Below, piece by piece: positions 7,796 to 15,817 of a DNA stretch of 64,000 bases (its first letter is position 1; each line of letters opens with the position of its first letter). Source of the stretch: Aquamicrobium defluvii (lineage in GTDB: Bacteria > Pseudomonadota > Alphaproteobacteria > Rhizobiales > Rhizobiaceae); the NCBI RefSeq assembly GCF_004363725.1, contig NZ_SNZF01000019.1:24866-88865 (forward strand), in the 5' to 3' direction. A program made the position numbers and the translations under genes. Below the pieces are notes generated by a model. The model was not told the DNA's origin. It saw only the letters and a list, made by a program, of their open reading frames with translations, and ran no database searches.

Positions 7796-8620
7796 ATGCA
7801 GATTTGGCGCAACCACGCCGCGAACGGACGCCGTCTTGCGACGGCGGCTCTTGCCATTGTGCTGATGACCAGCGTCTCTGGCTGCGGAACCGACAGGATC
7901 AAGACCGGCTCGATCGGCCGCACAAGCAGCGGCAAGTCGATCGAGACCATGTCCACCGGCGAGTTGCGAGGCACTTCGGCGAGGCTCGGCAAGGCGTACG
8001 CCGCCAATCCCAACGACAAGGCCACCGCCATACAATTCGCCACGGTCCTGCAGATGGACGGCAATGCCGAGCAGTCGCTGGCGGTGATGCGCAAGCTGGC
8101 CATCGCCCATCCGAAGGACCGCCAGGTGCTGGCGGCCTACGGCAAGGCGCTTGCGGCCAACGGCCAGTTCGAGCCGGCGCTGGATGCGGTGCGTCGCGCC
8201 CAGACACCCGAATATCCGGACTGGCGCCTGATGTCGGCCGAAGGCGCGATCCTCGACCAGACCGGCCAGAAGGAAAACGCCCGCCAACTCTATCGCAAGG
8301 CGCTCGACCTCAAGCCGGACGAGCCATCGGTGCTCTCCAACCTCGGCATGTCCTATGTGCTGGAGGGCGACCTGCGCACAGCCGAAACCTTCCTTGCCTC
8401 CGCCTCGCGCCAGCCCGGCGCCGACAGCCGCGTGCGCCAGAACCTCGCGCTCGTCGTGGGTCTCCAGGGCAGGTTCGACGAAGCCGAGCGCATCGCTTCG
8501 CAGGAGCTTTCGCCCGAACAGGCGCGCGCCAATGTCGCCTATCTGCGCTCGATGCTGGCACAGCAGAACGCATGGAGCCAGCTCAAGGCGCAGGATGGAG
8601 CGAAGTCCGCAACGAACTGA
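7796..8620 (+). CDS. tadD: Tad pilus assembly lipoprotein TadD (TPR protein)
   Basis: A 274-residue protein. The N-terminus has a lipoprotein signal ending in the lipobox SVSGC, followed by tetratricopeptide repeats across about residues 60-260 (for example VLQMDGNAEQSLAVMRKLA and KALAANGQFEPALDAVRRA). TadD-type lipoproteins help assemble or localise the Tad secretin in the outer membrane. ATG 7796 is chosen because it places the signal peptide at the N-terminus. An upstream in-frame TTG at 7739 adds an Arg-rich stretch unlike a signal. It is unusual that it lies on the + strand, 6 kb from tadC and convergent with the rest of the Tad operon. It could be another TPR lipoprotein, but the overall look is TadD. 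Confidence 0.8.
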   Translation: MQIWRNHAANGRRLATAALAIVLMTSVSGCGTDRIKTGSIGRTSSGKSIETMSTGELRGTSARLGKAYAANPNDKATAIQFATVLQMDGNAEQSLAVMRKLAIAHPKDRQVLAAYGKALAANGQFEPALDAVRRAQTPEYPDWRLMSAEGAILDQTGQKENARQLYRKALDLKPDEPSVLSNLGMSYVLEGDLRTAETFLASASRQPGADSRVRQNLALVVGLQGRFDEAERIASQELSPEQARANVAYLRSMLAQQNAWSQLKAQDGAKSATN

Positions 8621-8735
8621 CCCGTCCGGTCATCCGCGCGGCGCCCTGCCCCTGCTCCCGCAGGTGCGGCTACCCTGAAAACGGCACGCCTTTGCGAACG
8701 ATACCAACCGGCACACCGACTGGTTGCATATTGCG

Positions 8736-8751
8736 TTTACGTCAAGGTAAA
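8736..8751. promoter_or_regulatory. inverted repeat upstream of the diguanylate cyclase gene
   Basis: TTTAC-N6-GTAAA lies in the 272-base gap between tadD and the GGDEF gene, about 140 bases before the GTG at 8893. It is the size and symmetry of a dimeric activator site (MerR-like), but no cognate regulator can be named. A second stem (AAGGCAGC/GCTGCCTT, 8757-8789) nearby may act as a weak tadD terminator. Confidence 0.3.
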
Positions 8752-8892
8752 GCGATAAGGCAGCCTTCACCGATGTTTCACGCTGCCTTCGTATTCTCGC
8801 GACCGATCCGTCCTGATCGCGGGCGGAAAGGAAGCAGAGAGCATCCCCGATGAGCGCGGTATCCGCCGCACTCGCAGGCTGGACCCATTGAC

Positions 8893-10068
8893 GTGGCCCT
8901 CGATTTCCTGACGCTCTACATCGTCATCCTGCTGAACTCGCTCACCGTCAGCGTGATCTGGGCAGCCGTTTCCTATGTGTACCGCTACTTCATCACCGCC
9001 CGCATCTGGCTGGCCGGATGTCTGCTTTCGGTGATCGGCGGGGCGGTTCTCTCGCTTCAGGGCAATGAAGGCGCGCTGGTGCCTGCCATTGCCGGAAACG
9101 GCTTCGTCGTCTTCGGGTTCTGCCTGTTCTGGGTCGGCGTGCGCCACTTCTACGGCGCGGGCGGCGGCTGGAAGGCCAGCGCCCTCATCACCATAGCCAG
9201 CATGCTGTGCATGATTGCAGCGTTCGAAAGCTGGAACTGGCGCAACGTCGCCTATGCGACGGCACAATCCGTGCCGATGCTGCTGGCCGCCGCCTTCCTG
9301 TTGCGCCGGCCGGAACGGAAGCTCGGCGACTGGATAGCAGCCTCGGCCATGCTGATCGGCGTGGCGGGACATGCGGTGGAGACGGCCATGAATTTTGCGC
9401 TCATGGGGGGCCATACGGATCGCAGCTTCTACAATGTGGTCGAATCCTATGCGCTTCTGTGCGTCATCTTCAGCGGCGTCGTATGGAATTTCGGCTTCGT
9501 CATCATGGCCATGGACCGGCTCAGGAGCGAAATCGCGGAACTCGCGCTGCGCGACGAGCTGACCGGCCTGCCCAACCGGCGGCTGTTTCTGGAGCGGCTT
9601 TCGGCAGAGACCATGCGATCCGCCCGCACCGGCCGCCCCTTCGCCCTGTTCGTCATCGATCTCGACCGCTTCAAGGAAATCAACGACCAAAACGGTCACG
9701 CCGCGGGTGACGCGGCGCTTCGCCATCTGGCCGATGCGCTGAAAAACCGGCTGCGGCCGAACGACTTCATCGTGCGCTATGGCGGCGACGAGTTCTGCGT
9801 CATCCTGCCGGAAACCACGTTGCAGGAGGCAAAGTCGCTCGCCGAAGCGATGGTGGAGACGGCACGGTCAACGCCACTCCCATGGCAGGGCAGATCGATC
9901 GGCCTCACCATCAGCATCGGCGCAACGGTGTGGTCGAAGAAGCAGCTGGCGGACGTGGGTCGGATGCTGGAGCAGGCGGATCAGGCGCTGTACGAGGTCA
10001 AGCGTCGCGGGCGCGACGGACATGCCTTCTTCGCCGCAGGCCGGAAAAACGCCGGCGTTGCCGCCTGA
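8893..10068 (+). CDS. membrane-anchored diguanylate cyclase (GGDEF domain)
   Basis: This 391-residue protein has about six or seven hydrophobic helices in residues 1-205 as a membrane sensor module, followed by a GGDEF domain at about 220-385. The catalytic motif GGDEF is intact at 297-301, and the product-inhibition I-site RPND (RxxD) is at 288-291, with the expected five-residue spacing. It should therefore make cyclic di-GMP from two GTP and be feedback-controlled. The DELTGLPNRR entry motif is canonical. There is no EAL domain. GTG 8893 is the likely start, as hydrophobic sequence begins at once. It follows tadD in the same direction, so local c-di-GMP control of surface attachment is plausible but inferred. 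Its stop is 2 bases from that of the convergent HTH gene. Confidence 0.94.
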   Translation: MALDFLTLYIVILLNSLTVSVIWAAVSYVYRYFITARIWLAGCLLSVIGGAVLSLQGNEGALVPAIAGNGFVVFGFCLFWVGVRHFYGAGGGWKASALITIASMLCMIAAFESWNWRNVAYATAQSVPMLLAAAFLLRRPERKLGDWIAASAMLIGVAGHAVETAMNFALMGGHTDRSFYNVVESYALLCVIFSGVVWNFGFVIMAMDRLRSEIAELALRDELTGLPNRRLFLERLSAETMRSARTGRPFALFVIDLDRFKEINDQNGHAAGDAALRHLADALKNRLRPNDFIVRYGGDEFCVILPETTLQEAKSLAEAMVETARSTPLPWQGRSIGLTISIGATVWSKKQLADVGRMLEQADQALYEVKRRGRDGHAFFAAGRKNAGVAA

Positions 10069-10070
10069 CC

Positions 10071-10856
10071 TCATGCGCGCAGGGCGATTGGCCCGGTCTG
10101 CGTCAGGAAGGATACGACAACGGACGGCAGGTTGGCCGAGTTGAGTTCGTAAATGCCGCAATTCGAAATCAGTGCACGCCGGTCGGTACGGGCACCGCGA
10201 TAGCGCCACACCGTGCGCGTTGCATAAGGCAGATTGTCGTTGCGCCACGAAACCCCCATGGTCAGCCCGCGAAGATACTGGCGCTGGTGGATTTCGAACG
10301 GCATCAGGATCGTCTGGCCGAACGTCGGAGCGTTCCCGCGGGTAAGCTCGGTGAGGAAAATGCGCTGGCGTTGATAGGCCGCCAGACCGACATAGCGCGA
10401 CCGCTGGCGGATGCCGTTTTCCACATCTTCTATCCGCTCCAGCGAGGTGACGACGATATGCCCGTCGCGTTCGCGCATATGCGCGCACGAACACACGATG
10501 CGGCCGGGCCAGGACAACGACACATGCCAGGTCTGGTAAAAACCCAGATAAGATCGCAAAGCCTGCAAATCTCCCGGAAAGGCATCGGCAAGCGGCCCCT
10601 CGGCCAGCACAGGCTGGCGCCTGATTTCAAGTTTCCGCCGGAAGGCGGCGCAGGGCAGGTCGAAATCGTCCGGTTCGAAACCGAAGAATGTGGCGATCCT
10701 CAGCCGATTGTGCGCCGAGGGAAGCGTTCCAGAATTGATGTAGCGGTTGAACTGCTGCCTGTTGATGCCGATTTCCCGGCAAAGTTCGGAGATCGATTGC
10801 CGGGTCGCGCAGGCGAGTTTCAGATTCTCACCGAAATTTGCATGAAGCTTGCCCAT
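10071..10856 (-). CDS. XRE-type helix-turn-helix regulator with large C-terminal domain
   Basis: A 261-residue protein. Residues about 8-60 form a Cro/CI-type HTH: SISELCREIGINRQQFNRYI contains the two helices, and LRIATFFGFEPDDF is the usual closing helix. The remaining 190 or so residues are a mixed alpha/beta domain I do not recognise. It contains WPGRIVCSCAHMRERDGHIVV-like strands and could sense a ligand. The gene is divergent from the exported solute-binding protein gene, with 104 bases between start codons. That gap holds four 10-bp-phased repeats, the first 8 bases from this start codon, which suggests the protein binds there and controls itself and the neighbour. The function beyond DNA binding is unknown. 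Confidence 0.82.
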   Translation of the reverse strand: MGKLHANFGENLKLACATRQSISELCREIGINRQQFNRYINSGTLPSAHNRLRIATFFGFEPDDFDLPCAAFRRKLEIRRQPVLAEGPLADAFPGDLQALRSYLGFYQTWHVSLSWPGRIVCSCAHMRERDGHIVVTSLERIEDVENGIRQRSRYVGLAAYQRQRIFLTELTRGNAPTFGQTILMPFEIHQRQYLRGLTMGVSWRNDNLPYATRTVWRYRGARTDRRALISNCGIYELNSANLPSVVVSFLTQTGPIALRA

Positions 10857-10863
10857 CCATATA

Positions 10864-10900
10864 GCGTAAACCTGCGTAAATTCGCGTCAAGCTGCGAAAT
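10864..10900. promoter_or_regulatory. four tandem 10-bp-phased repeats (candidate operator)
   Basis: GCGTAAA at 10864, GCGTAAA at 10874, GCGTCAA at 10884 and GCGAAAT at 10894 repeat with an exact 10-base period, all in the same orientation. They lie between the divergent HTH and solute-binding protein genes and end at the -35 hexamer of the latter. Helically phased direct repeats of this kind suit cooperative binding of a regulator on one DNA face. The adjacent HTH protein is the obvious candidate. Confidence 0.6.
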
Positions 10901-10927
10901 TGCACCGGCACGGCCGGGGTCCATTAT
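10900..10927 (+). promoter_or_regulatory. candidate sigma-70 promoter of the solute-binding protein gene
   Basis: TTGCAC (10900-10905) and CATTAT (10922-10927) are separated by 16 bases, giving a start near 10934, about 27 bases before ATG 10961. The -35 hexamer abuts the phased repeats. Confidence 0.45.
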
Positions 10928-10960
10928 CTTGCACACTCACAATGGCAAAGAGGGGCCCCG

Positions 10961-12526
10961 ATGACCGAGTCTCGCAATATGTTCCATGTTTCCCGCCGCG
11001 GCTTCCTGCAAGGCAGCGCATTGCTGGGCGTTTCGGCGTCCGCCGGCCTGCTCGGCGCCCCTTCCGCATGGGCACAGACCCCGGTTCGCGGCGGTCATCT
11101 GCGCATGGGTCTGGCAGGCGGCGCCTCGGCCGACACGCTCGATCCCGCGCTGGCTTCCGCCAGCGTGCTCTTCGTCGTCGCCCATTGCTGGGGCGACACG
11201 CTGGTCGAATCCCACCCCGAGACGGGCGAAGCGCTGCCGTCGCTGGCGGAATCGTGGTCGCCCTCCGCGGATGCCTCCGAATGGACATTCAAGATCAGGC
11301 AGGGCGTCAGCTTCCATGACGGCAAACCGATGACGGTTGCCGACGCGGTGGCAACGCTGCGCCGCCACGCCGACGAAAGCTCCCAATCGGGCGCACTGGG
11401 GCTTTTGTCCGGCGTCAAGCAGATCGAGGAACGTGGCGGGGATCTCGTCATCACGCTTACGGAAGGCAATGCGGACCTGCCGCTCGTGCTCACCGACTAT
11501 CACCTTCAGATCCAGCCCGAGGGCGGCAATGGCAATCCCGATGCGGCAATCGGCACCGGCCCTTACAAGCTGACCGCCTTCGAGCCGGGCATCCGCGCCA
11601 CCTTCGAGCGCAACACCGACGACTGGCGCGACGACCGCGGTTTCGTGGACAGCGTCGAGATCATCGTGATGAACGACTCCACCGCGCGCATCAGCGCACT
11701 GAGCGCCGGTCAGGTCGATTTCATCAACCTTATCGAACCGAAAGTCGTGCCGCTGATCTCGCGGGCACCGAACGTCGAAATCCTGCAAAGCCCCGGCAAG
11801 GGCTTCTATTCCTTCCTGATGCATTGCGACACCGCTCCCTTCGACAACAACGACCTGCGCCTGGCGCTGAAATACGCGGTCGACCGCGAAGCCCTGCTCA
11901 AGCAGGTGGTTGGCGGCTTCGGTACCATCGGCAACGACTATCCGGTCAACGCCAACTATGCGCTGGCGCCTACCGATATCGAGCAGCGCGTCTACGACCC
12001 CGAAAAGGCGGCGTTCCACTTCAAGAAGTCGGGTCACGACGGGCCGATCCTGCTGCGTACCTCGGAGGCCGCCTTCCCCGGCGCGGTCGATGCCGCGCAG
12101 CTGTTCCAGCAGAGCGCCGCCAGGGCAGGCATCACGCTCGACGTGCGGCGCGAACCGAGCGACGGCTACTGGTCCGAAGTGTGGAACAAGCAGCCCTTCT
12201 GCGCTTCCTACTGGGGCGGGCGCCCGACACAGGATTCGCGCTATTCGACCTCTTATGTCTCCAACGCCGAGTGGAACGATACGCGCTTCAAGCGTCCCGA
12301 GTTCGACAAGATGGCGGTGCAGGCACGCGGTGAACTGGACGAGGACAAGCGCCGCGCGCTCTATCGGGACATGGCGCTGATGATCCACAACGAGGGCGGT
12401 CTCATCCTGCCGGTGTTCAACGACTATGTGAACGCGGGCTCGAAGAAGCTGAAAGGCTACGTCCACGATATCGGCAACGACATCTCCAACGGCCGCATCG
12501 CCAGCAGGGTCTGGATAGAGACCTGA
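10961..12526 (+). CDS. ABC transporter solute-binding protein, family 5 (peptide-binding type), Tat-exported
   Basis: A 521-residue protein that begins with a twin-arginine signal (SRRGFLQGSALLGV, Arg12-Arg13) ending near AWAQ at about residue 46. The mature part is a family 5 extracellular solute-binding protein, like DppA/OppA: it has SADTLDPALASASVL, LAESWSPSADASEWTFKIRQ and WSEVWNKQPFCASYWGGRPT, and normal length. Such proteins deliver peptides or other small molecules to an ABC permease. No permease or ATPase genes are adjacent, so it is an orphan and must use a transporter encoded elsewhere or act as a sensor. A CocE-type hydrolase gene follows 175 bases downstream. Its promoter region carries the phased repeats shared with the divergent HTH gene. 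Confidence 0.93.
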   Translation: MTESRNMFHVSRRGFLQGSALLGVSASAGLLGAPSAWAQTPVRGGHLRMGLAGGASADTLDPALASASVLFVVAHCWGDTLVESHPETGEALPSLAESWSPSADASEWTFKIRQGVSFHDGKPMTVADAVATLRRHADESSQSGALGLLSGVKQIEERGGDLVITLTEGNADLPLVLTDYHLQIQPEGGNGNPDAAIGTGPYKLTAFEPGIRATFERNTDDWRDDRGFVDSVEIIVMNDSTARISALSAGQVDFINLIEPKVVPLISRAPNVEILQSPGKGFYSFLMHCDTAPFDNNDLRLALKYAVDREALLKQVVGGFGTIGNDYPVNANYALAPTDIEQRVYDPEKAAFHFKKSGHDGPILLRTSEAAFPGAVDAAQLFQQSAARAGITLDVRREPSDGYWSEVWNKQPFCASYWGGRPTQDSRYSTSYVSNAEWNDTRFKRPEFDKMAVQARGELDEDKRRALYRDMALMIHNEGGLILPVFNDYVNAGSKKLKGYVHDIGNDISNGRIASRVWIET

Positions 12527-12557
12527 TCGGAGCCATCCATGCCTGGAGCATTTCGCA

Positions 12558-12645
12558 GTCGGACGGCATCGTCCGACATCGCATAAGTGCGGCCAGGAAA
12601 AAGACGGAGCAGCGGAGGCAGCGTTCGTAACAACGCCCCTGCTCC
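12558..12645. repeat. two hairpins between the solute-binding protein and hydrolase genes
   Basis: GTCGGACG / CGTCCGAC (12558-12577, 4-base loop) is followed by GGAGCAG / CTGCTCC (12606-12645). Neither has a T tract, so they look like a mobile or dispersed palindromic element, or RNA processing structures, rather than an intrinsic terminator. The sequence differs from the repeat at 5.7, 50.0 and 63.7 kb. Confidence 0.5.
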
Positions 12646-12701
12646 AGAACCCCGCACAACCGGCAGTCCTTTGCCGGTCCCGACTCCCTGCGACGAGAGC
12701 C

Positions 12702-14699
12702 ATGACCCGGAAAACCTTTCACGTCATCGAAAACGAATGGATCACCCTGAAGGATGGAACGCGTCTGGCGGCGCGCATCTGGATGCCGGACGATGCCCGT
12801 CCGGAAGCGCCGGTGCCTGCGGTGCTGGAGTTCCTGCCCTATCGCAAGCGAAACGGCACGGCGCCGCGCGACGAATCCACCTATCCGGTGTTCGCAGCCG
12901 CAGGCATTGCCGGGGTTCGCGTCGATATTCGCGGCTGTGGCGAATCCGATGGCGTCATCGACGGCGAGTACACGCCCCGCGAGCTTTCCGATGCGGTCGA
13001 GGTGATCGAATGGATCGCGTCCCAGGGCTGGTCGAACGGCAGCGTTGGCATGATGGGCATTTCATGGGGCGGCTTCAACGGCCTCCAGGTGGCTGCGCTG
13101 AAGCCGCCGGCGCTCAAGGCGGTGATTTCCATCGCCTCGACCGTGGATCGCTACAACGACGACATCCATTACAAGAACGGCACGCATCTGTCGGCGCAGT
13201 TTGCGTGGGCGGCGACGATGAGCGCCTACCAGTCCCGTTCGCCGGATCCGGAAATCGTGGGAGAGCGCTGGCGCGACATGTGGCTGGAGCGGCTGGAAGG
13301 CGAGCCCTTCTTCATGGAGGAGTGGCTGGGCCACCAGCGCCGGGACGCCTTCTGGCGCCATGGGTCGATCTGCGAGGATTTCGACGGTTTTCCCGTTCCC
13401 GCACTGGTGATTGCCGGCTGGGCCGACGGCTACCGCAACACGCCGCTCAAGGCGGTGGAAGGCATGCCGGCACAAGCGAAGGCGCTGATCGGCCCGTGGG
13501 TGCACAAATATCCGCATTTCGCCTACCCGAAGCCGCGCGCGGATTTCCACGCCGAAGCCATCGCATGGTGGCGGCGCTGGCTCTGCGATGAAGAAAATGG
13601 CGCGGAAAAGGCCCCTCAGGTCCGCGCCTACATTCTCGACGGCCCGCGCCCGGCGCTTTGGCGCGAGGCCGATCCGGGCTACTGGATCGCAAAGAATGCG
13701 TGGAGTTCTCCCGAAACCCGAACGCTGGCCGTCAATGCTTCGGGCCGGCTTGAAGGCAACCCGACGGAGCCGGCTTCAGGAACCACCCTGCTGCGCTCGC
13801 CTCTGGACACCGGCACCGCGGCGGGCGAGTTCTTCACGCTCAAACCGGATTCGGAAATGCCCGGCGACCAGCGGTCCGACGATGCCGGCTCGCTGGTTTT
13901 CGACAGCCGGGCGCTGGGCGAGGAAGTCGTCATCCTCGGTCAGCCGGTCCTGAAACTGCGCCTGTCCAGCAGCGCACCTCTGGCCAATCTGGCGGCAAGG
14001 CTGGTGGACGTTCACCCGGACGGCACCGCAACCCGTGTCTGCTTCGGCCTGCTCAACCTTGCCCACCGCAACGGCAATGCCGAACCGCAGGTGCTGGAGC
14101 CGGGCAAACCAGCCGATGTGGAGCTTGTGCTGGATGCGTGCGGCTATCGCTTTGCGCCGGGCCACCGCATCCGGCTGTCGCTGTCCAGCGCCTACTGGCC
14201 GACCATGCTGCCGCCACCCTGCGACGCGACGCTCGATGTCGATCTCGCCTCGGTGAGGCTGGACCTGCCGTTGCTCGGCGACCACGACAGGATCGAAGTG
14301 CAGGAGCCGGCGAATCCCGACCCCCTGCCGCATTATGAAGTGCTTGAAGAAGGCTCCTCCAGCCGCATCGTCGAACGCGATCTGGAAAATGGCGTTACCC
14401 GTTACCGTGTGAGCGAGGATACCGGCCTCAACCTCCATCCCGGCAACGGCCTGTGCACGCGCGACATCACCGAGCAGGTCTGGTCGATAGCGCCGCACGA
14501 CCCGTTGTCGATGACCGCGGAGATCACTTCCATATGCGTTACCGCACGCGATGGATGGGAGACGAGGACGCGCAGCACCATGACGCTCTCGTGCACGGCA
14601 GCCGAATGGATCGTGTCCGAACGCATGGAAGCCTTCCACGACGGGCACAATGTGTTCGATCGTGAACGCAGCGCCCGCATTGCGCGCGATCATATGTAA
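12702..14699 (+). CDS. CocE/NonD family hydrolase (X-Pro dipeptidyl-peptidase-like)
   Basis: A 665-residue serine hydrolase of the S15/CocE family, which includes cocaine esterase and X-prolyl dipeptidyl acyl-aminopeptidases. The alpha/beta-hydrolase nucleophile elbow GISWGG gives Ser121. ADGYRN gives the acid at about Asp242, and the histidine is probably His268 in PWVHKYPHF. The C-terminal third (about 330-660) is the jelly-roll domain typical of the family, with the SLSSAYWPTMLPPPC block. There is no signal peptide, so it is cytoplasmic. The true substrate (ester, amide or peptide) cannot be decided by sequence. The preceding orphan peptide-type binding protein hints at a peptide-like compound. 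A terminator at 14704-14737 ends the unit. Confidence 0.9.
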   Translation: MTRKTFHVIENEWITLKDGTRLAARIWMPDDARPEAPVPAVLEFLPYRKRNGTAPRDESTYPVFAAAGIAGVRVDIRGCGESDGVIDGEYTPRELSDAVEVIEWIASQGWSNGSVGMMGISWGGFNGLQVAALKPPALKAVISIASTVDRYNDDIHYKNGTHLSAQFAWAATMSAYQSRSPDPEIVGERWRDMWLERLEGEPFFMEEWLGHQRRDAFWRHGSICEDFDGFPVPALVIAGWADGYRNTPLKAVEGMPAQAKALIGPWVHKYPHFAYPKPRADFHAEAIAWWRRWLCDEENGAEKAPQVRAYILDGPRPALWREADPGYWIAKNAWSSPETRTLAVNASGRLEGNPTEPASGTTLLRSPLDTGTAAGEFFTLKPDSEMPGDQRSDDAGSLVFDSRALGEEVVILGQPVLKLRLSSSAPLANLAARLVDVHPDGTATRVCFGLLNLAHRNGNAEPQVLEPGKPADVELVLDACGYRFAPGHRIRLSLSSAYWPTMLPPPCDATLDVDLASVRLDLPLLGDHDRIEVQEPANPDPLPHYEVLEEGSSSRIVERDLENGVTRYRVSEDTGLNLHPGNGLCTRDITEQVWSIAPHDPLSMTAEITSICVTARDGWETRTRSTMTLSCTAAEWIVSERMEAFHDGHNVFDRERSARIARDHM

Positions 14700-14703
14700 A
14701 GAG

Positions 14704-14737
14704 GAAGGGCAGGACGGCTGTGCCAGCCCTGCCCTTC
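14704..14737. terminator. terminator between convergent hydrolase and tadC genes
   Basis: GAAGGGCAGG (14704-14713) pairs perfectly with CCTGCCCTTC (14728-14737), with a further GGCTG/CAGCC stem in the loop. It lies between two convergent genes and probably serves both directions. Confidence 0.75.
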
Positions 14738-14755
14738 TGTCTGCGGCATGAAACT

Positions 14756-15778
14756 TTATTCGGTCGCGGAGCTTTGGGGCTGGTCGCCGAAGAAACCGCC
14801 GTTCTGGCTGAGCTGGATGCCGGCCGGGCCGAGGATGATGGCGAACAGCACCGGCAGGAAGAACAGGATCATCGGCACGGTGAGCTTGGGCGGAAGGGCA
14901 GCGGCCTTCTTCTCGGCTTCGGTCATGCGCGCATCCCGGCTTTCGCTGGAGAGCACCCTGAGGGCATGGGCCACCGGGGTGCCGTAGCGTTCGGCCTGGA
15001 TAAGCGCCTGGGTGACCGACTTGACCGGCTCCAGACCGGTGCGCTCGGCCAGATTCTCGTAGGCTTGCCGCCGCTCCTGCAAATAGGAGAGTTCAGCCGT
15101 GGTGAGCACGAATTCCTCGGCCAGCTCGACCGACTGGGAGCCGATCTCCTCGGCCACCTTGCGCATGGCCGCCTCGATCGACATGCCCGATTCGACGCAG
15201 ATCAGCATCAGGTCCAGCGCGTCCGGCCAGGCACGCTTGATGGATTCCTTGCGCTTCGAGGCACGGTTGGTGACGTAGACGATCGGCGCGTAGAAGCCGG
15301 CATAGGCGGCGCCGATGCAGGCGAAGACGCGGATCATCATCGGCTTGTCCTCCATCACGCCCAGCCCGAAGATGTAGACTGCGGCAAGGCCAAGCCCAAC
15401 GAAGGGCAGGACGAGACGGAAGAACAGGAACTGCGTCATCGGGTTCTGGCCCCGGAAGCCGGCCGTCTTGAGCTGGCGAACCGTGTTCTCGTCCGCCAGC
15501 AGCCGTCGCAGGTCGAGCCGCTCGACGACGCGGCGCATGCCGGTCGACTGCTGCTCACGCAGGCCGCGGCTGCGCCGGTCCGCCTCCGCGACCAGACGGG
15601 CGCGCTGCTTTGCGCGCAGTTCGTCGCGTTCGAGCGCCACGGCCTTCATCCGGTTCTTCAGCGGATTTCCCCCGAAGGCGGGAAGCAGCGTCATCATCGT
15701 CGCGAAGACGGCGATGCCGACCAGCAGCGCCGTCAGGAATGCCGGATCGGTCAGGGTCTTTATGGTCTGGGCGCTCAC
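14756..15778 (-). CDS. tadC: Tad pilus inner-membrane platform protein TadC
   Basis: This 340-residue GspF/TadC-family protein has an N-terminal helix, the FRLVLPFVGLGLAAVY double helix near 130-150, a cytoplasmic T2SSF domain (about 185-300, with DALDLMLICVESGMSIEAAM) and C-terminal helices. TadC pairs with TadB to form the inner-membrane platform on which the CpaF ATPase drives pilin assembly. It is the last gene of the leftward cpaB-to-tadC operon, 39 bases after tadB, and is followed by a terminator. In many related loci tadD comes next on the same strand. Here it does not. Confidence 0.92.
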   Translation of the reverse strand: MSAQTIKTLTDPAFLTALLVGIAVFATMMTLLPAFGGNPLKNRMKAVALERDELRAKQRARLVAEADRRSRGLREQQSTGMRRVVERLDLRRLLADENTVRQLKTAGFRGQNPMTQFLFFRLVLPFVGLGLAAVYIFGLGVMEDKPMMIRVFACIGAAYAGFYAPIVYVTNRASKRKESIKRAWPDALDLMLICVESGMSIEAAMRKVAEEIGSQSVELAEEFVLTTAELSYLQERRQAYENLAERTGLEPVKSVTQALIQAERYGTPVAHALRVLSSESRDARMTEAEKKAAALPPKLTVPMILFFLPVLFAIILGPAGIQLSQNGGFFGDQPQSSATE

Positions 15779-15817
15779 GGCAGCCTCCGGTCAGCGGGTC
15801 TGGCCAAACTCATGACC

